Shown here: in pieces, positions 35,075 through 45,843 of the stretch | How the letters are laid out: each line of letters opens with the position of its first letter | Position numbering within the stretch: position 1 is the stretch's first letter | DNA from: Hemileia vastatrix | Taxonomy: Eukaryota > Basidiomycota > Pucciniomycetes > Pucciniales > Zaghouaniaceae | DNA length: 64,000 bases | Assembly: GCA_030280995.1 (NCBI GenBank) | Contig: JASXTE010000001.1 | Coordinates: forward strand, 4,985,501 to 5,049,500 | Direction: 5' to 3' | The notes under the pieces: generated by a model | The model's input: only the letters and a program-made list of their open reading frames with translations | Told to the model about the DNA's origin: nothing | Databases searched by the model: none | Translations under genes and position numbers: made by a program

Positions 35075-35460
35075 AAACTAGTAGATAGTTTACTTGTGTG
35101 CAAAGCAAACTATCTTATCTCTCCCAGTGCACAGAACCTCCATGTCTTAAGGACTGGAGTTGCCTTAAATTGCTTGAGATTCATTCTTTTTAAGGAGAAT
35201 ATCCCCTTCAGTTGTTTTATAGACTCTGGAGCTTCAATTTCTTTTGTCAGTTTATTTTTTGCCGAGAAGTTACAGCTGACATTTAAATATATATCAATCA
35301 AAATCCAATTTAATTGGTCGAATCAGAGGAACCCAAATATTGAGTCAGTAAGAAAGTTTTATGGGTTTTCAACTTTCCGAATTTTCCCCCCTTCGAGTGG
35401 GAATTATCAGTATTGGATGCCCCAAGGATGGACAATACCATTCTTGGCCATGACTTTTTA
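35075..35460 (+). pseudogene. Aspartic protease of chromovirus 1
   Basis: The frame that follows gag encodes C-F-I-D-S-G-A-S, the catalytic D-S-G loop, at about 35213-35236. The conserved C-terminal motif N-T-I-L-G-H-D-F lies near 35435, already in the next frame (frame 1), so a one-base indel near 35400 splits the domain. The protease would mature Gag-Pol. Confidence 0.75.
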
Positions 35461-38400
35461 ACACATTGGAATCCTGAAATTGATTGGACACGGGGATTGA
35501 TCACCCCACGTACTAAGTATATTTCTGATTCTTCAATGCAGGTCAATAGGGAGTTAAACAACCCGCCTGACAATGTCCTGCTAGAGGACAAATCTCTTCC
35601 AGATGACTTGCAAGCATCTGATCTTTCTTTAAATGAGCAATTTGCTAACCCTTCTAGCTCAATGACTTCAGTCGAAGAGGATTTAAATTGCCTCGAAGCA
35701 ATCAAATTATGCTCTCTCAATTCTAGTCTTCCCTCAACAGATTCCCTCGAAGATGATGAGGACAACCAAATTGATGTTGAAGCCATTAAATCAACTCTAC
35801 CAGAAATCTATTATGATTTCCTCAATGTTTTTTCAATCCGCAAGGCCAATAAGTTACCACCTCATCAACCCTATGACCATCAGATAGAGTTAATAGGTCC
35901 AGTACCTTCGGCAGGTCCTGTCTATTCTTTGTCAAAGGAAGAATCTCAAGTTCTTTGAGACTACATTGCAGAGAATGTAGCCAAAGGTCTCATCAGAGCC
36001 AGTAAATCTTCAACTGGCTCCCCTGTTCTCTTTGTAAAAAAGAAGGATGGTAGTCTTAGGTTGTGTGTTGACTATAGAAAGCTCAACACAGTGACTAAGA
36101 AGAATGCATATCCTGTTCCCCCTATGTCATTGCTTCTTACCCTTTTCAATGGTGCTAATTTTTTTTATAAAATTGATCTTAGAGGCGCTTACAATCTTAT
36201 TCGCATTGCGGAAGGTCATGAACCACTGACTGCAATGTACACTAGATTTGGTAGTTTTGAATATTTAGTTATGCCTTTTGGATTGTGTAACACACCATCT
36301 ACTTTTCAAACTTTTGTCAATGACATCTTTCAAGATGTTGTCGAAAAATTTGTTGTTTTCTATTTAGATGATATTTTAATTTTCTCGAAGACACTAGATG
36401 AACATATTCATCATGTTTGACAGGTTCTAAATTGACTTCGAGATCACGGTCTCTACACCAAGCATAATAAATGCGAATTCCACCTTATAACTATTGATTT
36501 TTTGGGTTTTACGTTATCCACTGATGGTTTAGTCATGGACAACAAAAAAGTCCAAAAGGTCCTGGAATGGCCTGAGCCCAAATCTTTGAAATCCCTCCAG
36601 GGATTTTTGGGTTTTGCAAATTTCTATAGAAGATTTATTAAAGATTACTCTAAAACTATTTCCAATCTTACTTCTCTTCTTAGAAAAGATATTCCTTTTG
36701 TTTTTACTTCCACAGCACGAAAGGAATTTGAAGCATTGAAGACGGCGTTCACCACAGCTCCAATTCTTCCACACTTTGATCCTTCTGCTTCAACAATAGT
36801 CAAGACAGATGCAAGCGATTATGCTATCGCAGGGGTCATTTCTCAATTAAATCCTGAAACAAAATTGTTTCATCCTGTTGCTTTTGAGTCACGCAAAATC
36901 ATTGCAGCAGAATTAAATTATGAAATTCATGATAAAGAGCTTTTAGCTATTATTCATTGTCTTAAAAAATGGCGCTCTTTTCTTCTCAGCTTAGATAGTC
37001 CTTTTCAAATTTTAACAGACCATAATGCTTTGAAATACTTTATGTCTTCCAAAGTGTTAACCAGGCGTCAAGCCAGGTGGGCTGAATTTCTGTCTGAATT
37101 TTCTTTTTCTATTTCCTATCACCCAGGTAAGAACTGCATTGTCCCAGATATCTTGTCACGTTGGGACAACATTTACCCACAGCGGGGGGACGCATTTGCT
37201 GACAAGAACCCAGCAAATGTGAAATCAATCTTCAACGAATAAATGTTAATAACTCATCAACTTAATTCAATGACAATTCAATCTTTTCAAAATCCACTAT
37301 CCAACATCCTCGAAGCTCAGTCAAAGGACAATTATTGTTTAGGGTTAAAAGACAAAATACTCTCGAAGCAAGGGGCCAAACGATTTAGTATTGAATCAGG
37401 TCTATTAGTTTTCGAGGGAAGAGTAGTCATACCTGACAACAATGAAATAAAATTATGGATTTTCAATAGTCGACATGATTCTCCATTAGCTGGTCATTTT
37501 GGGGTTGATAAAACCTACCAGTTAATAGCGAGGGATTTTTTCTGGCCAGGTATGACCAGGGAAATCAAGGCCTATGTAAAAGCTTGTTACGAATGTAATA
37601 GGAATAAGGCTCCCCGTAACCAGAAGTATGGGTTGCTTCAACCACTTCCTATTCCCTCTAAACCTTGGGAATATTTATTGATGGATTTTATTTCTCAACT
37701 TCCTCTTTCTAATAATTTTGATGCTATATTAGTAATAGTAGATAGATTTTCAAAAATGTCTATTTTTATTAAAACCACTACTACTGCTACAGAAGAAGAT
37801 ATGTCAAAATTGTTTCTAGAATATGTATTTTCCAAACACAGCTTACCTAATGATATTATTTCAGATAGAGGCTCATTGTTTGTATCCACATTCTGCACTC
37901 AACTGTGTCGACAACTCAATATCACGAGGAGCCTCTCCACAGCCTATCATCCTGAAACTGATGGGCAAAAAGAAAGGGTCAACCAAATCCTCGAAAAATA
38001 CCTTTGAATGTATGTCAGTTACCAACAAGATGATTGGACCACACTGTTACCATTGGCCAGATTTGCTTATAATAACTGGGCTCATTCTTTGACACAACAA
38101 TCTCCTTTCGAAACTGTTTATGGAAGACATCCTTGATTCAACTCAATTCACGTAGGAACTAATCATCCTGTGGAGCATTATCTTTGAACCATATCACGAC
38201 TCCAAGAAGAACTTAAATCAAATTTGGAATTAGTGGTTTGAAGGTACAAGGAACAGGCTGACAAACATTGACGAACTGCTCCTTTTTTTAAACCAGGCGA
38301 CAAAGTATGGCTTGACACACGAAACATTCAAACGACTCAACCATCAAAGAAACTGGCTAAAAAAGGCTTGGGACCATTTGAAATAGACTCTGAAGTCTCT

Positions 38401-38730
38401 AAAACTGCATTTCGACTCAAGCTACCTCCTAAATGGCAGGCTATTCACCCTTTTTTTCACGTATCTCTCCTGGAACTGGCTCAAGAAACATACCCGGGCA
38501 AGAACCAACCTCCTCTGGAACCATTCAAAGTAGAAGACCATCTAGAGTGTGAAGTAAGCTGCATCCTTGATTCAAGAATGTGCAAGGGGAAACTTCAATA
38601 CCTCGTGGAATGGGAAGGCTTCCTTGATGACTCAGACAAAACATCCTGGGAACCATCCATCAATGTTTCTAACGCCCCTGAACTCCTAAAATATTTTCAT
38701 CTTAAATATCCTTTAAAACCAAAACCTTAA
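35413..38730 (+). pseudogene. pol: Reverse transcriptase-RNase H-integrase-chromodomain of chromovirus 1
   Basis: One frame (codon starts at 35413 plus multiples of 3) spans all domains. RT: C-V-D-Y-R-K-L-N (36064) and catalytic Y-L-D-D (36361). RNase H: K-T-D-A-S (36802) and H-D-K-E-L-L (36930). Integrase: H-x3-H-C-C zinc segment (37470-37600), core acids in L-M-D-F (37681), S-D-R-G (37861) and G-Q-K-E-R (37966). A C-terminal chromodomain follows (E-C-E-V-S-C-I-L-D ... Y-L-V-E-W-E-G-F, 38548-38700), which in this clade guides integration to heterochromatin. It is broken by eight TGA codons at 35956, 36418, 36433, 38005, 38134, 38185, 38239 and 38269, each preceded by T, plus a TAA at 37240. 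Confidence 0.92.
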
Positions 38731-39599
38731 AACTCTCTTTTATTTTTTCTTTCTCTTTTTTTTTCTATCTTCTCTTCTCTTTTCTTCTTTTTAAAATCTA
38801 AAACATCTTTACTTCTAAAAAATTCCTTAATTTTGTTTTCTTCTTTATTCTTTTTCTTTTCAAAATTTTTCAACCTTCTTTAAAATAAATAAAATTAAAT
38901 TAAATTAAAATAAAATGAAATAAAATTCAAATTAAAATAAATAAAATAAAATAAAATAAAACCAAATTAAAATAAAATTAAATAAAACAAATAAAATTAA
39001 AATCTTTTTCTTTTTTCCTTTTCAATTTTCTATATACATTCTTTATTTAAGAATTTCTTTTCCTCGAACTATCAAAATTTTTTACGAATGCAACACAACC
39101 ATCTTCTCGAACTTCACTTCAACCTCTAAATCTCTCTTTTAAATCCTTTGAACAAATTACTTCTTTTCTTTCAAAACTCTTTTAAAATTTATTTCTTCGC
39201 TTCTTTTCTTTCTTTTCTTTTTTCAAATAACTAAATTCCTCAAATCTTCAATTAACAAACTTTCAGTAATAACAAATTGTTTCTTTTCATTAAATTTTAT
39301 TTACAACAAAATTATTTCAATCAATTATTTCATTCTTCTTACTTAATTCTTTTTCTTTTCGAACTTTAAAACTAAAACTCCTTCAATCAAACATTCTTTC
39401 TTTTCCTCTCTCATTTAAACTTCTTCTTTCAAAATTTTAAAACAAAATTCTATTTAAATCTTTTTTCTGTCTTTTCCTTCTTCTCTCAAAATCTTATAAA
39501 AAATAAAATATTAAAATTTTCATAAAACAACGAAATAAAGTAACTAAATACAAATTGTTTTTTACTTTACTTTTCTTTCTTTTCTTTTTTCTTTCCATT
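38731..39599. other. G-depleted spacer between pol and antisense gene
   Basis: The plus strand is almost without G: about 16 G by hand count between 38761 and 39600. It consists of CTTTT-type pyrimidine tracts and AAATAAAATTAAA repeats (38881-39000). It is not open in any frame over its length. Confidence 0.8.
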
Positions 39600-40596
39600 T
39601 TAAATTCTCTCTTTTATTTTACCCCGAACCAATTCCTTCATCTTCTCCAAAATCTCCCTTATTTCCTTCCTACACTTCTCAAAAACTTCCCCCTCTCCTA
39701 CCGGAATCACTTCTCCAATTTCCAGTAGCTCCACGGCCATGTCAAAGGAGGCGGCATCGACAATATTATTGATTTCGCCACTTAAGTCTTCAATAAACCT
39801 CACTTGCCAAACCTGGCGAGGCTTTTTCAACCATACTTGATCGAGGGTTTCTTCATTCTCCTCCCTCGAGGCAACCACTGGTAATCTATCTTCGGTTGAG
39901 ATCGACACCGTCACTTCCACAGCAGTGGGTTCCACAATGGTCGCTTCCACATTCGAAGCTTCAGCCTTAGGGACTTCTGCAATGATGTCTGAATTCTAAA
40001 ACAAAACCATCAGTAACTAAATTTATAAAGTATCAGGAGAATGGACTTACTTCAAAGCTGGGGTCTGCTTCTAAGAACAATCTCGGAGTGACCTCCACCG
40101 CCACTTCCTTTTCCTCTTCCTCATCTTCAATTATCACCCGTTGTTTTTTAGGGGTCCGCCTCAAAATGGAGATTTCCTCTTCCTCCTCAACTAACTTGTC
40201 GACTTCTTCTTTGACCACTCGTTTCTTGATCGCAGCCCAAGTCACCCAGGTTGCTACATTGTCTTCAGCCTCCTCCTCATTTGCTCCCACCAATTGATTG
40301 TACCCAATTGAAACATCCCAAATATCTTTGACTACCTCTTTTGTCTTGGGAATCACCCAATATTTAGTCTTCGTGAACCGACTCTCAATGTTGGCATTCT
40401 TTGACAAGGCGTTACACGCCACCCGTCTCCAGCGGCGAAATTGGCACTTCTGGCGAGGACCTCATGTTGCCGTACTTTCCATGCAAAAGTACTCCATTGA
40501 CTCGCAATCCGTGCAAGATTTGGAATATTGCCGTGTGACGATTCCCCCATCCTCTTTAGGGTGTGGAGGCATGGGAGTTGGAGTAGGGAAATCCAT
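39600..40596 (-). pseudogene. Antisense gene with Zn2Cys6-like cluster inside chromovirus 1
   Basis: The minus-strand gene starts at ATG 40596. Exon 1 is 40596-40051 (182 codons), intron 40050-39996 (55 bp, GTAAGT...TTTTAG) is in phase 0, and exon 2 is 39995-39600 (131 codons and stop). Residues 28-61 read C-x2-C-x6-C-x12-C-x2-R-x6-C: five of six Zn2Cys6 ligands, with Arg54 (CGC, one base from TGC) in place of the fifth. The rest is acidic and Glu-rich in its middle, with a charged helical C-terminus. One TGA (40464-40462, codon 45) interrupts exon 1 within the cluster. It lies between pol and the 3' LTR, transcribed against gag-pol. A DNA-binding regulator is inferred; no homologue was searched. 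Confidence 0.7.
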
Positions 40597-40695
40597 CATA
40601 GTAAATTATAAGAGTAATTAAAAAATAAAAAGGGAAACTAGTGTGGGAAGTATGTCTTCCGCTTAACGGAGCTCGCATTCTTATACCCGGGCATC

Positions 40696-41471
40696 TGTCA
40701 CGTGCCACGTGACACTCGAGGCAAAAGAAGCTCATTAAATCAATAATACAGAAGTCTAAATCCATACTCAAAGCGCAGAAAGCAATTCTCCATAGCAACT
40801 GCGACTTTCCTTTGTGTACTTGCTATTCAACTGCGCTAGTCTAAACTCTAAATCTAAATTAGTCAATATCTCAATAGGGTGTCTCAGTCTTTTCTTCAAT
40901 AAGCGACACACAGCGCAATAGTCAATGTAATGGTGCACTAAAGGGATTATTAAATGTCTGTGAATTATTAAAAGGGGTAGTGAGCATGGACGGAATGGAT
41001 AGTGGAGGATTAAAGGGTTAACGGATGTATTTTTAATGGTCTGTGGTGTGCCGAATAGTGGATGGGTATGAGGTCAATGCAAGGAGGAGTAAAGGATATA
41101 AAAGGGGTTGGGATTTTGGTTTGATATTCTTTAGAATTAAATTATAAAACGTATTTATAGTTAATAGTGGTAAAAGCTTTAAGTTAAATCATTATTATCG
41201 TATCTTTCTTTATTTTCTCAATAATCATTTCTAAATCCTAAATCTTTGATTGTTGAGTTTCCAACCCTTTGTGAGATCTTAAGAATTTTAATATTACCCT
41301 TAAATTATATTAGAATCCTTCTCGAACATAACTCGAAGCAGCAGTTCTTCCTTCGAGTCATCTTCGAATCACTTCCTCGAATCATTCCTCTGTGCTTCAA
41401 AGAAGTCTCTAAAACTCCTCATCTCACTTACAGGAACATCCTCAACCTTGTGCGTAGGTTGTCCAGTGAAA
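40696..41471 (+). repeat. 3' LTR of chromovirus 1
   Basis: Begins TGTCACGTGCCACGTGAC and ends AGTGAAA, where the terminal CA has mutated. It is followed by TSD GTCTT. Confidence 0.9.
41097..41104 (+). promoter_or_regulatory. TATA box of the 3' LTR
   Basis: TATAAAAG in the sequence GGATATAAAAGGGG. The corresponding site in the 5' LTR (33443-33450) reads TAAAAAAG. Confidence 0.5.
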
Positions 41472-41608
41472 GTCTTCAGGAGCTCAGAATCCAATTTCAA
41501 AAAAAATTGGAGATCAAAAGTGTGAATCATTGGATCATGACTTGCGTTATACTCCACAATATCCTAGCTGATTTAAAGGATGAGTGGAATGATCTTTATG
41601 AAGAATAG
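41472..41608 (+). pseudogene. PIF/Harbinger transposase of element A, 3' part
   Basis: It continues the frame cut at 33011. It encodes Q-E-L-R-I ... W-I-M-T-C-V-I-L-H-N-I-L-A-D, the C-terminal helix typical of DDE_Tnp_4 proteins, and stops with TAG at 41606. Removing the LTR element and one GTCTT copy restores an uninterrupted junction, which proves the order of insertion. Confidence 0.9.
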
Positions 41609-42990
41609 AATCCTGAACCAGTGCCTGATCTCCCATCCCTTGAATCACAAAATATTCATTCAACTGGCATATGCTCTGTCATTATGCCAATCACCCTCCA
41701 CCATTTTGGCACACAACCCTTTTAATGTTTTGTTCTCATACTCTCCAAATTTCCACTTTGTATACTTTATTCACTTGGCTTGGTATTTTTGTTTGTTGCA
41801 TATTCATTTTTTTTTGGAATTTATGGTGAATATCTCTTTTTTGGATGGCTCATTCGTTTTCTTTCACCAGCTCAACATGACATCGCATATTTTCTAAAAT
41901 TGCATAATTTTTCACTGTTTCTTTTTTTCATTCATCCCTCATATCCTTTTCCTATTCTCCTCCAACATCCCTCAAACAGTTTGGTTTCATATATTTTGTC
42001 ATCTCCTCTCTCCAGGTATGTCATTTTATTCTTTTTTTTGATTTTTTGATTACTAATTAAAATTTTTTTTGTTTCTTTTCTGTTTCTTTTATTTTTTTTA
42101 TCTAAAATTTTTTTGTAAGTTGTTATTTTGGATTTCAATGGTATAATTAACCTTATTTTTCTCTCCCTCTTTACTTTCTTTTTTAGCTCCATCACCCTAC
42201 TCTTCATCCCTCCTTGGCATGGTCATTATCCCACCTTTCCCCTATTTCACTTTTTTTTGGCTCCATTTCATTGAAACACATACATTGCACATTCTTTATG
42301 CATTTCACTTACTCCATATTCAATTTCCCCAAAATTTCAACATCAATCTATCTCACTCTATTTTTCCTACTTTTCAATCAAGGTAAGTTTCATCTCCTTT
42401 TTTTCATGCCTATACGATATCTCATTCCTTTTATGAAAACTTCATACTTAAATATATGTATGACTCTTATCTGGATAACAGTGAACTTATTAAACTCCTT
42501 TTGATCTCATCTTCATTACCACTTTTCAACTTTTTGTAAAATTTTAAAAATCAGACGCAGAATTAGGGCTAGGTTTATTCAAATCTAATTTTCTTTTTAC
42601 TGAGTATTCTCCAGAAGGCTACCTTTAATTTACTACAAACAGATTTGAATTTGATTCAGTGATTGCTGAGATATTGAACATTAAAGTTGAGCCTTTTTTT
42701 TCCCAATTTAAATTTTTATTTCATTTTTTTATGTAACAAATTAGGGTTAGGTTTATTTAAATCACATGTCCTTTAAATGAAGATTCTACTAAAGCATATC
42801 TCTCATTTCCCACAAACAGGTTTGAATTAGGTTCAGTGGTTGCTGAGAATTTGACCTTTGAAGTTGAGCCTTTTTTCCAAATTTCACTTGTCTTATTTCA
42901 CATTTTTATTTTGCATATTTAGAGGATAAGGATTCTGAAACTCTTATATGATTATTATCTAGACATTTCAATTATATAGGCATATATTGA
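41609..42990. other. Spacer of element A between transposase and Tet-like gene
   Basis: No gene is recognised. T-rich sequence is shared, inverted, with copy B (64000-63294 and 54603-54000). A duplicated segment lies at 42551-42880. Confidence 0.6.
42551..42885 (+). repeat. Two tandem ~180-bp units in element A
   Basis: Both units contain AATTAGGGYTAGGTTTATT, a CACAAACAGRTTTGAATT-like stretch and TTGAGCCTTTTTT. The same pair occurs inverted in copy B (54080-54415). Confidence 0.75.
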
Positions 42991-43566
42991 TTGCTCAAGA
43001 ATATCACTAAAGCTCAAAAAGATGAAGATTTTTGCTTATGGGAGACTCTACCTTCCTTTAACTCTTTTCTTGCTCTTCGACTCAAAAAGTTCTGTAATAA
43101 AGCATTTGAAAAAAATCATGAACTTGAAACCAAAGTTGGAATACTGAATTGGTGTGACTCCAAATGGGAATATATCACCCACAAATATCTTTTATTTTCT
43201 AATGTTATTATCACTCATTCTGGATTTCACAATAGGATTCATATTGATAGGAATGACACCAATTTTCTTACTTTTGGTATATTCTCATGTATCAATCCAA
43301 TAACTGGCCAAACAATACCATCTCCAGCTAAAATTAAAGGAAATGGTTTATATTTTCCAGACCACTGGTGCATCATTGATTTTGGTTTGGGAAATGGTAT
43401 CATTGAAACTATTTGGAATTCTTTTAAGGATAATCATCAAACAACCAAAGCTCCTCCTGGTTTGGAATCCTGTCAAGATTTCATACATTTTGGTTGCTCA
43501 TTTCAAATCAGTCATAAGTTGATTCAAAGAATCAACAAGGTAAAGAAAGAAGGTAAAGTTAATTGA
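42968..43566 (+). pseudogene. Tet-like 2OG-Fe(II) oxygenase of element A (N-terminally deleted)
   Basis: The catalytic part of a Tet/JBP-like dioxygenase, a family that oxidises 5-methylcytosine in DNA using iron and 2-oxoglutarate. The open segment 42991-43566 shows the iron-binding H-x-D in H-I-D (residues 84-86 of this frame). It is followed by L-T-F-G, a Y-F-P-D-H segment, and a late H-F-G-C-S-F-Q-I-S that could supply the distal His. The frame ends at TGA 43564-43566, where copy B has CGA and continues for 13 codons. The first exon(s) present in B (53333-52736) are missing, because a ~1.3-kb deletion ends at about 42967 just before the splice acceptor ATATAG. It lies downstream of the transposase on the same strand. 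Confidence 0.75.
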
Positions 43567-43904
43567 TTTAAAAAAACTTTATCTAGATCCAAAAAGTATG
43601 CGGATTAGAGTTGTCATCAAAAAATTTATATTTTTTTATAAATTTTTTAATAAATATTTTTTATATATCAATTTACTCAAGTAAAGTGATGAGCCAATGA
43701 CCTTTGGTTGTATAACAGGTAATCATGATAACATTTATTTTTTTTATAGGGTTCCTCTAGCCTATACCTGTGGAAAGTCCCAAACTTTTGTTTCTAGATT
43801 TGATCTCTATTTTGGCTTGAGGAATTGTCATTACTTTAAACTAGGGAAAGTAATATATATTAGATATTTATTTAATAATTTATGTAATTATATTAAATTT
43901 AGAT

Positions 43905-44345
43905 GACTTCCACCCCTTACTTCAATAAAATGCAGAGGGGGGGGTATTGCCAAATTTTCAAATCTGACATTCAAAATTGAAGACTTGTAAAAATTTTGGT
44001 GATACCCACCCCTTGCTTCAATAAAATGTAGGGGGGGGGGGTATTGCCAAATTTTCAAATGTAACATGTAAAATTTTTGACTTGTAAATATTTTGGTGAA
44101 AATTTTTTGGTGATACCTGTCCCTTACTTCAATAAAATCCAGGGGGGGTATTGCCAAAATTTCTTATAAGACTTGTGAAATTCTTGACTTGTAAGAATTT
44201 TGGGGATACTGGTAGAATGCAGGGGGTAGTAAAGCCAAAGTTTCATATAAGACTTTCAAGATTCATGACATGAAATAATTTTGGTGATACCCACTCCTTA
44301 CTTCAAAAAATTCAGGGGTGGGGGATTTTCAAATTTTGAAAGGAG
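43905..44345. repeat. Five ~90-bp G-run tandem repeats, copy A
   Basis: Units have the form GGTGATACCCACCCCTTACTTCAATAAAATGCAG, then a G-run of 5-9, then TATTGCCAAA. They lie between the 3' ends of the Tet-like and Myb-like genes. The same array is in copy B at 51310-51760. Confidence 0.85.
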
Positions 44346-44396
44346 ACATGAAAATTTTATTTAAAAAAAGAATATTTAACATTAAAATACAAAAAT

Positions 44397-45843
44397 TCAA
44401 GTAATTATTGATAGACTAATGAAATACAGGAAATTATTGTAAATTTTATGTACAAATAAATATGAACAGTTGAATTGTGAGAGAAATAAAGCAAAATAGT
44501 CATCAAACAATTTCTTTAAACGCTCAATTTCCTCAACAGATTTATTAGCTTTAACACATTCTATCAAGAAATCTTTCATTTTGGAATTTTGTTTATGATC
44601 AAACTTATATTTCATCTGCTCTAATAGGTTTTGATGTTCGAGTTTTTTCTCCTCTTTTTTTGATTTTTCAATAATTAGAGTTAACTCAAACTTCTTCTCC
44701 TCCAAATCTTAGGCCTTATCATCCTTCTGTAAAGAGAGCTTGTACTTCCTCTCTTCCAAATCTTGTAGCCTATCATCCCTCCTTAAAGAGAGCTTGTATT
44801 TATTCTTTTCAAAGCTTAGAGTCTTTTTAGTGATTTTCACTTTTTCTAGAGTGATAATAAAAATTAACATAAAGTAGAAGAAAAGCAGAGTAAAGTAATA
44901 AGAGGTATGGTATCACTTACCAGCATCATGTTTCTCTAAAAACTGTTCCATAGACAAAAAAGGGGATTGTGATGAAGTATCACTTTTTTGTCTTCTTTGG
45001 AAGTGGAAATTTAGACTACTTGAAGCCCTACACTTCTTGTTCAAGGTAATATTTTCCTCCTCATCATTGTTGCTACCTTCAGACTCAGTTGATTGAGGAT
45101 CCTGGGTTTGTTCGTCAGCCTTTTAAGAAATAAAAAAATAAGTAAATAAAAAAATAGAATTGATAAGATAAAAGAAAAAAGAAACAGACTTGAGTTACAT
45201 TTTCTTGGGTTAAATCGCCAATAGGATCTACAGAAAAGCTATCTAGATTGGTCTCATTCAAATGAGGGGAGGCTTGAGTGGAGGAAGAGGATGGGAAAAG
45301 ATTTGCTTCAACATCATGATTGGAGATAGGATCTTCTCCATCCAATATGTTTACAGGATTAACGTTGGCTTGCTCTCCAAAAATTGCATCCATCTCTTAA
45401 AAGTAAGGACATAAAGATTCAAGTTTATTGTCTATGGATTTGATGCCCTTAGTTATATTGATGTTGGTAACCCCAACACCAGTGGAAGATGAAAGAGCCT
45501 TTGCCTTCTTGTATTTGGCTCAGTAATGCTTGAAGCGTACAGACATCTGTTTGGGCAAAAGATCAATCCTTCCCTTGGTCTTATTCCATAATTCATTTGC
45601 CATTAGAAGATAGCCATTAACTTTTGATGATGGGGGCCGTCCTACTTTAGTCGCATACTCAGTACCAAAACAAGAATCATAGTTAGATTTAGTTTTCAGC
45701 TAGTTGATAAGAATGAGATGATCATCTTTTTTTAATTGAATGGTCTTAGATTTCTTGGCTGATCAGGGGAAAGAGGGAGTAATGGGATTTGAAGAACAAC
45801 TGGGGGAAGGCTATATTTGAGAAGATCTATGATGACAAGGCAT
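44397..45843 (-). pseudogene. Myb/SANT-like and coiled-coil protein of element A
   Basis: The minus-strand counterpart of the better-preserved gene in copy B (49820-51170). ATG at 45843 opens M-P-C-H-H-R-S-S, then frame changes follow. Open pieces with clear matches are 45393-45115 (D-A-I-F-G ... E-D-P-I-S) and 44705-44397 (E-E-K-K-F-E-L-T, coiled coil ending K-K-L-F-D-D). It converges with the oxygenase gene. Proteins of this kind are the DNA-binding partner in PIF/Harbinger elements. Confidence 0.65.

Larger units (their letters stand above)
33012..41471 (+). mobile_element. Ty3/gypsy chromovirus 1 with antisense gene
   Basis: Element of 8460 bp bounded by TG...CA-type LTRs with TSD GTCTT. 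Order: LTR, gag (frame 3), protease (frame 2), then RT-RNase H-integrase-chromodomain (frame 1), a G-poor spacer, a spliced antisense gene, LTR. Hand comparison gives about 31 differences over ~776 bp between the LTRs, mostly transitions, plus a 28-bp indel. Many nonsense codons show it is dead. It lies inside the transposase of element A. Confidence 0.9.

Noticed and set aside
42555..42760. TTAGGG-like strings (AATTAGGGTTAGG) as telomeric repeats
   Set aside because: Only one or two units occur, within a ~180-bp transposon duplication that recurs inverted in copy B. There is no tandem hexamer array.
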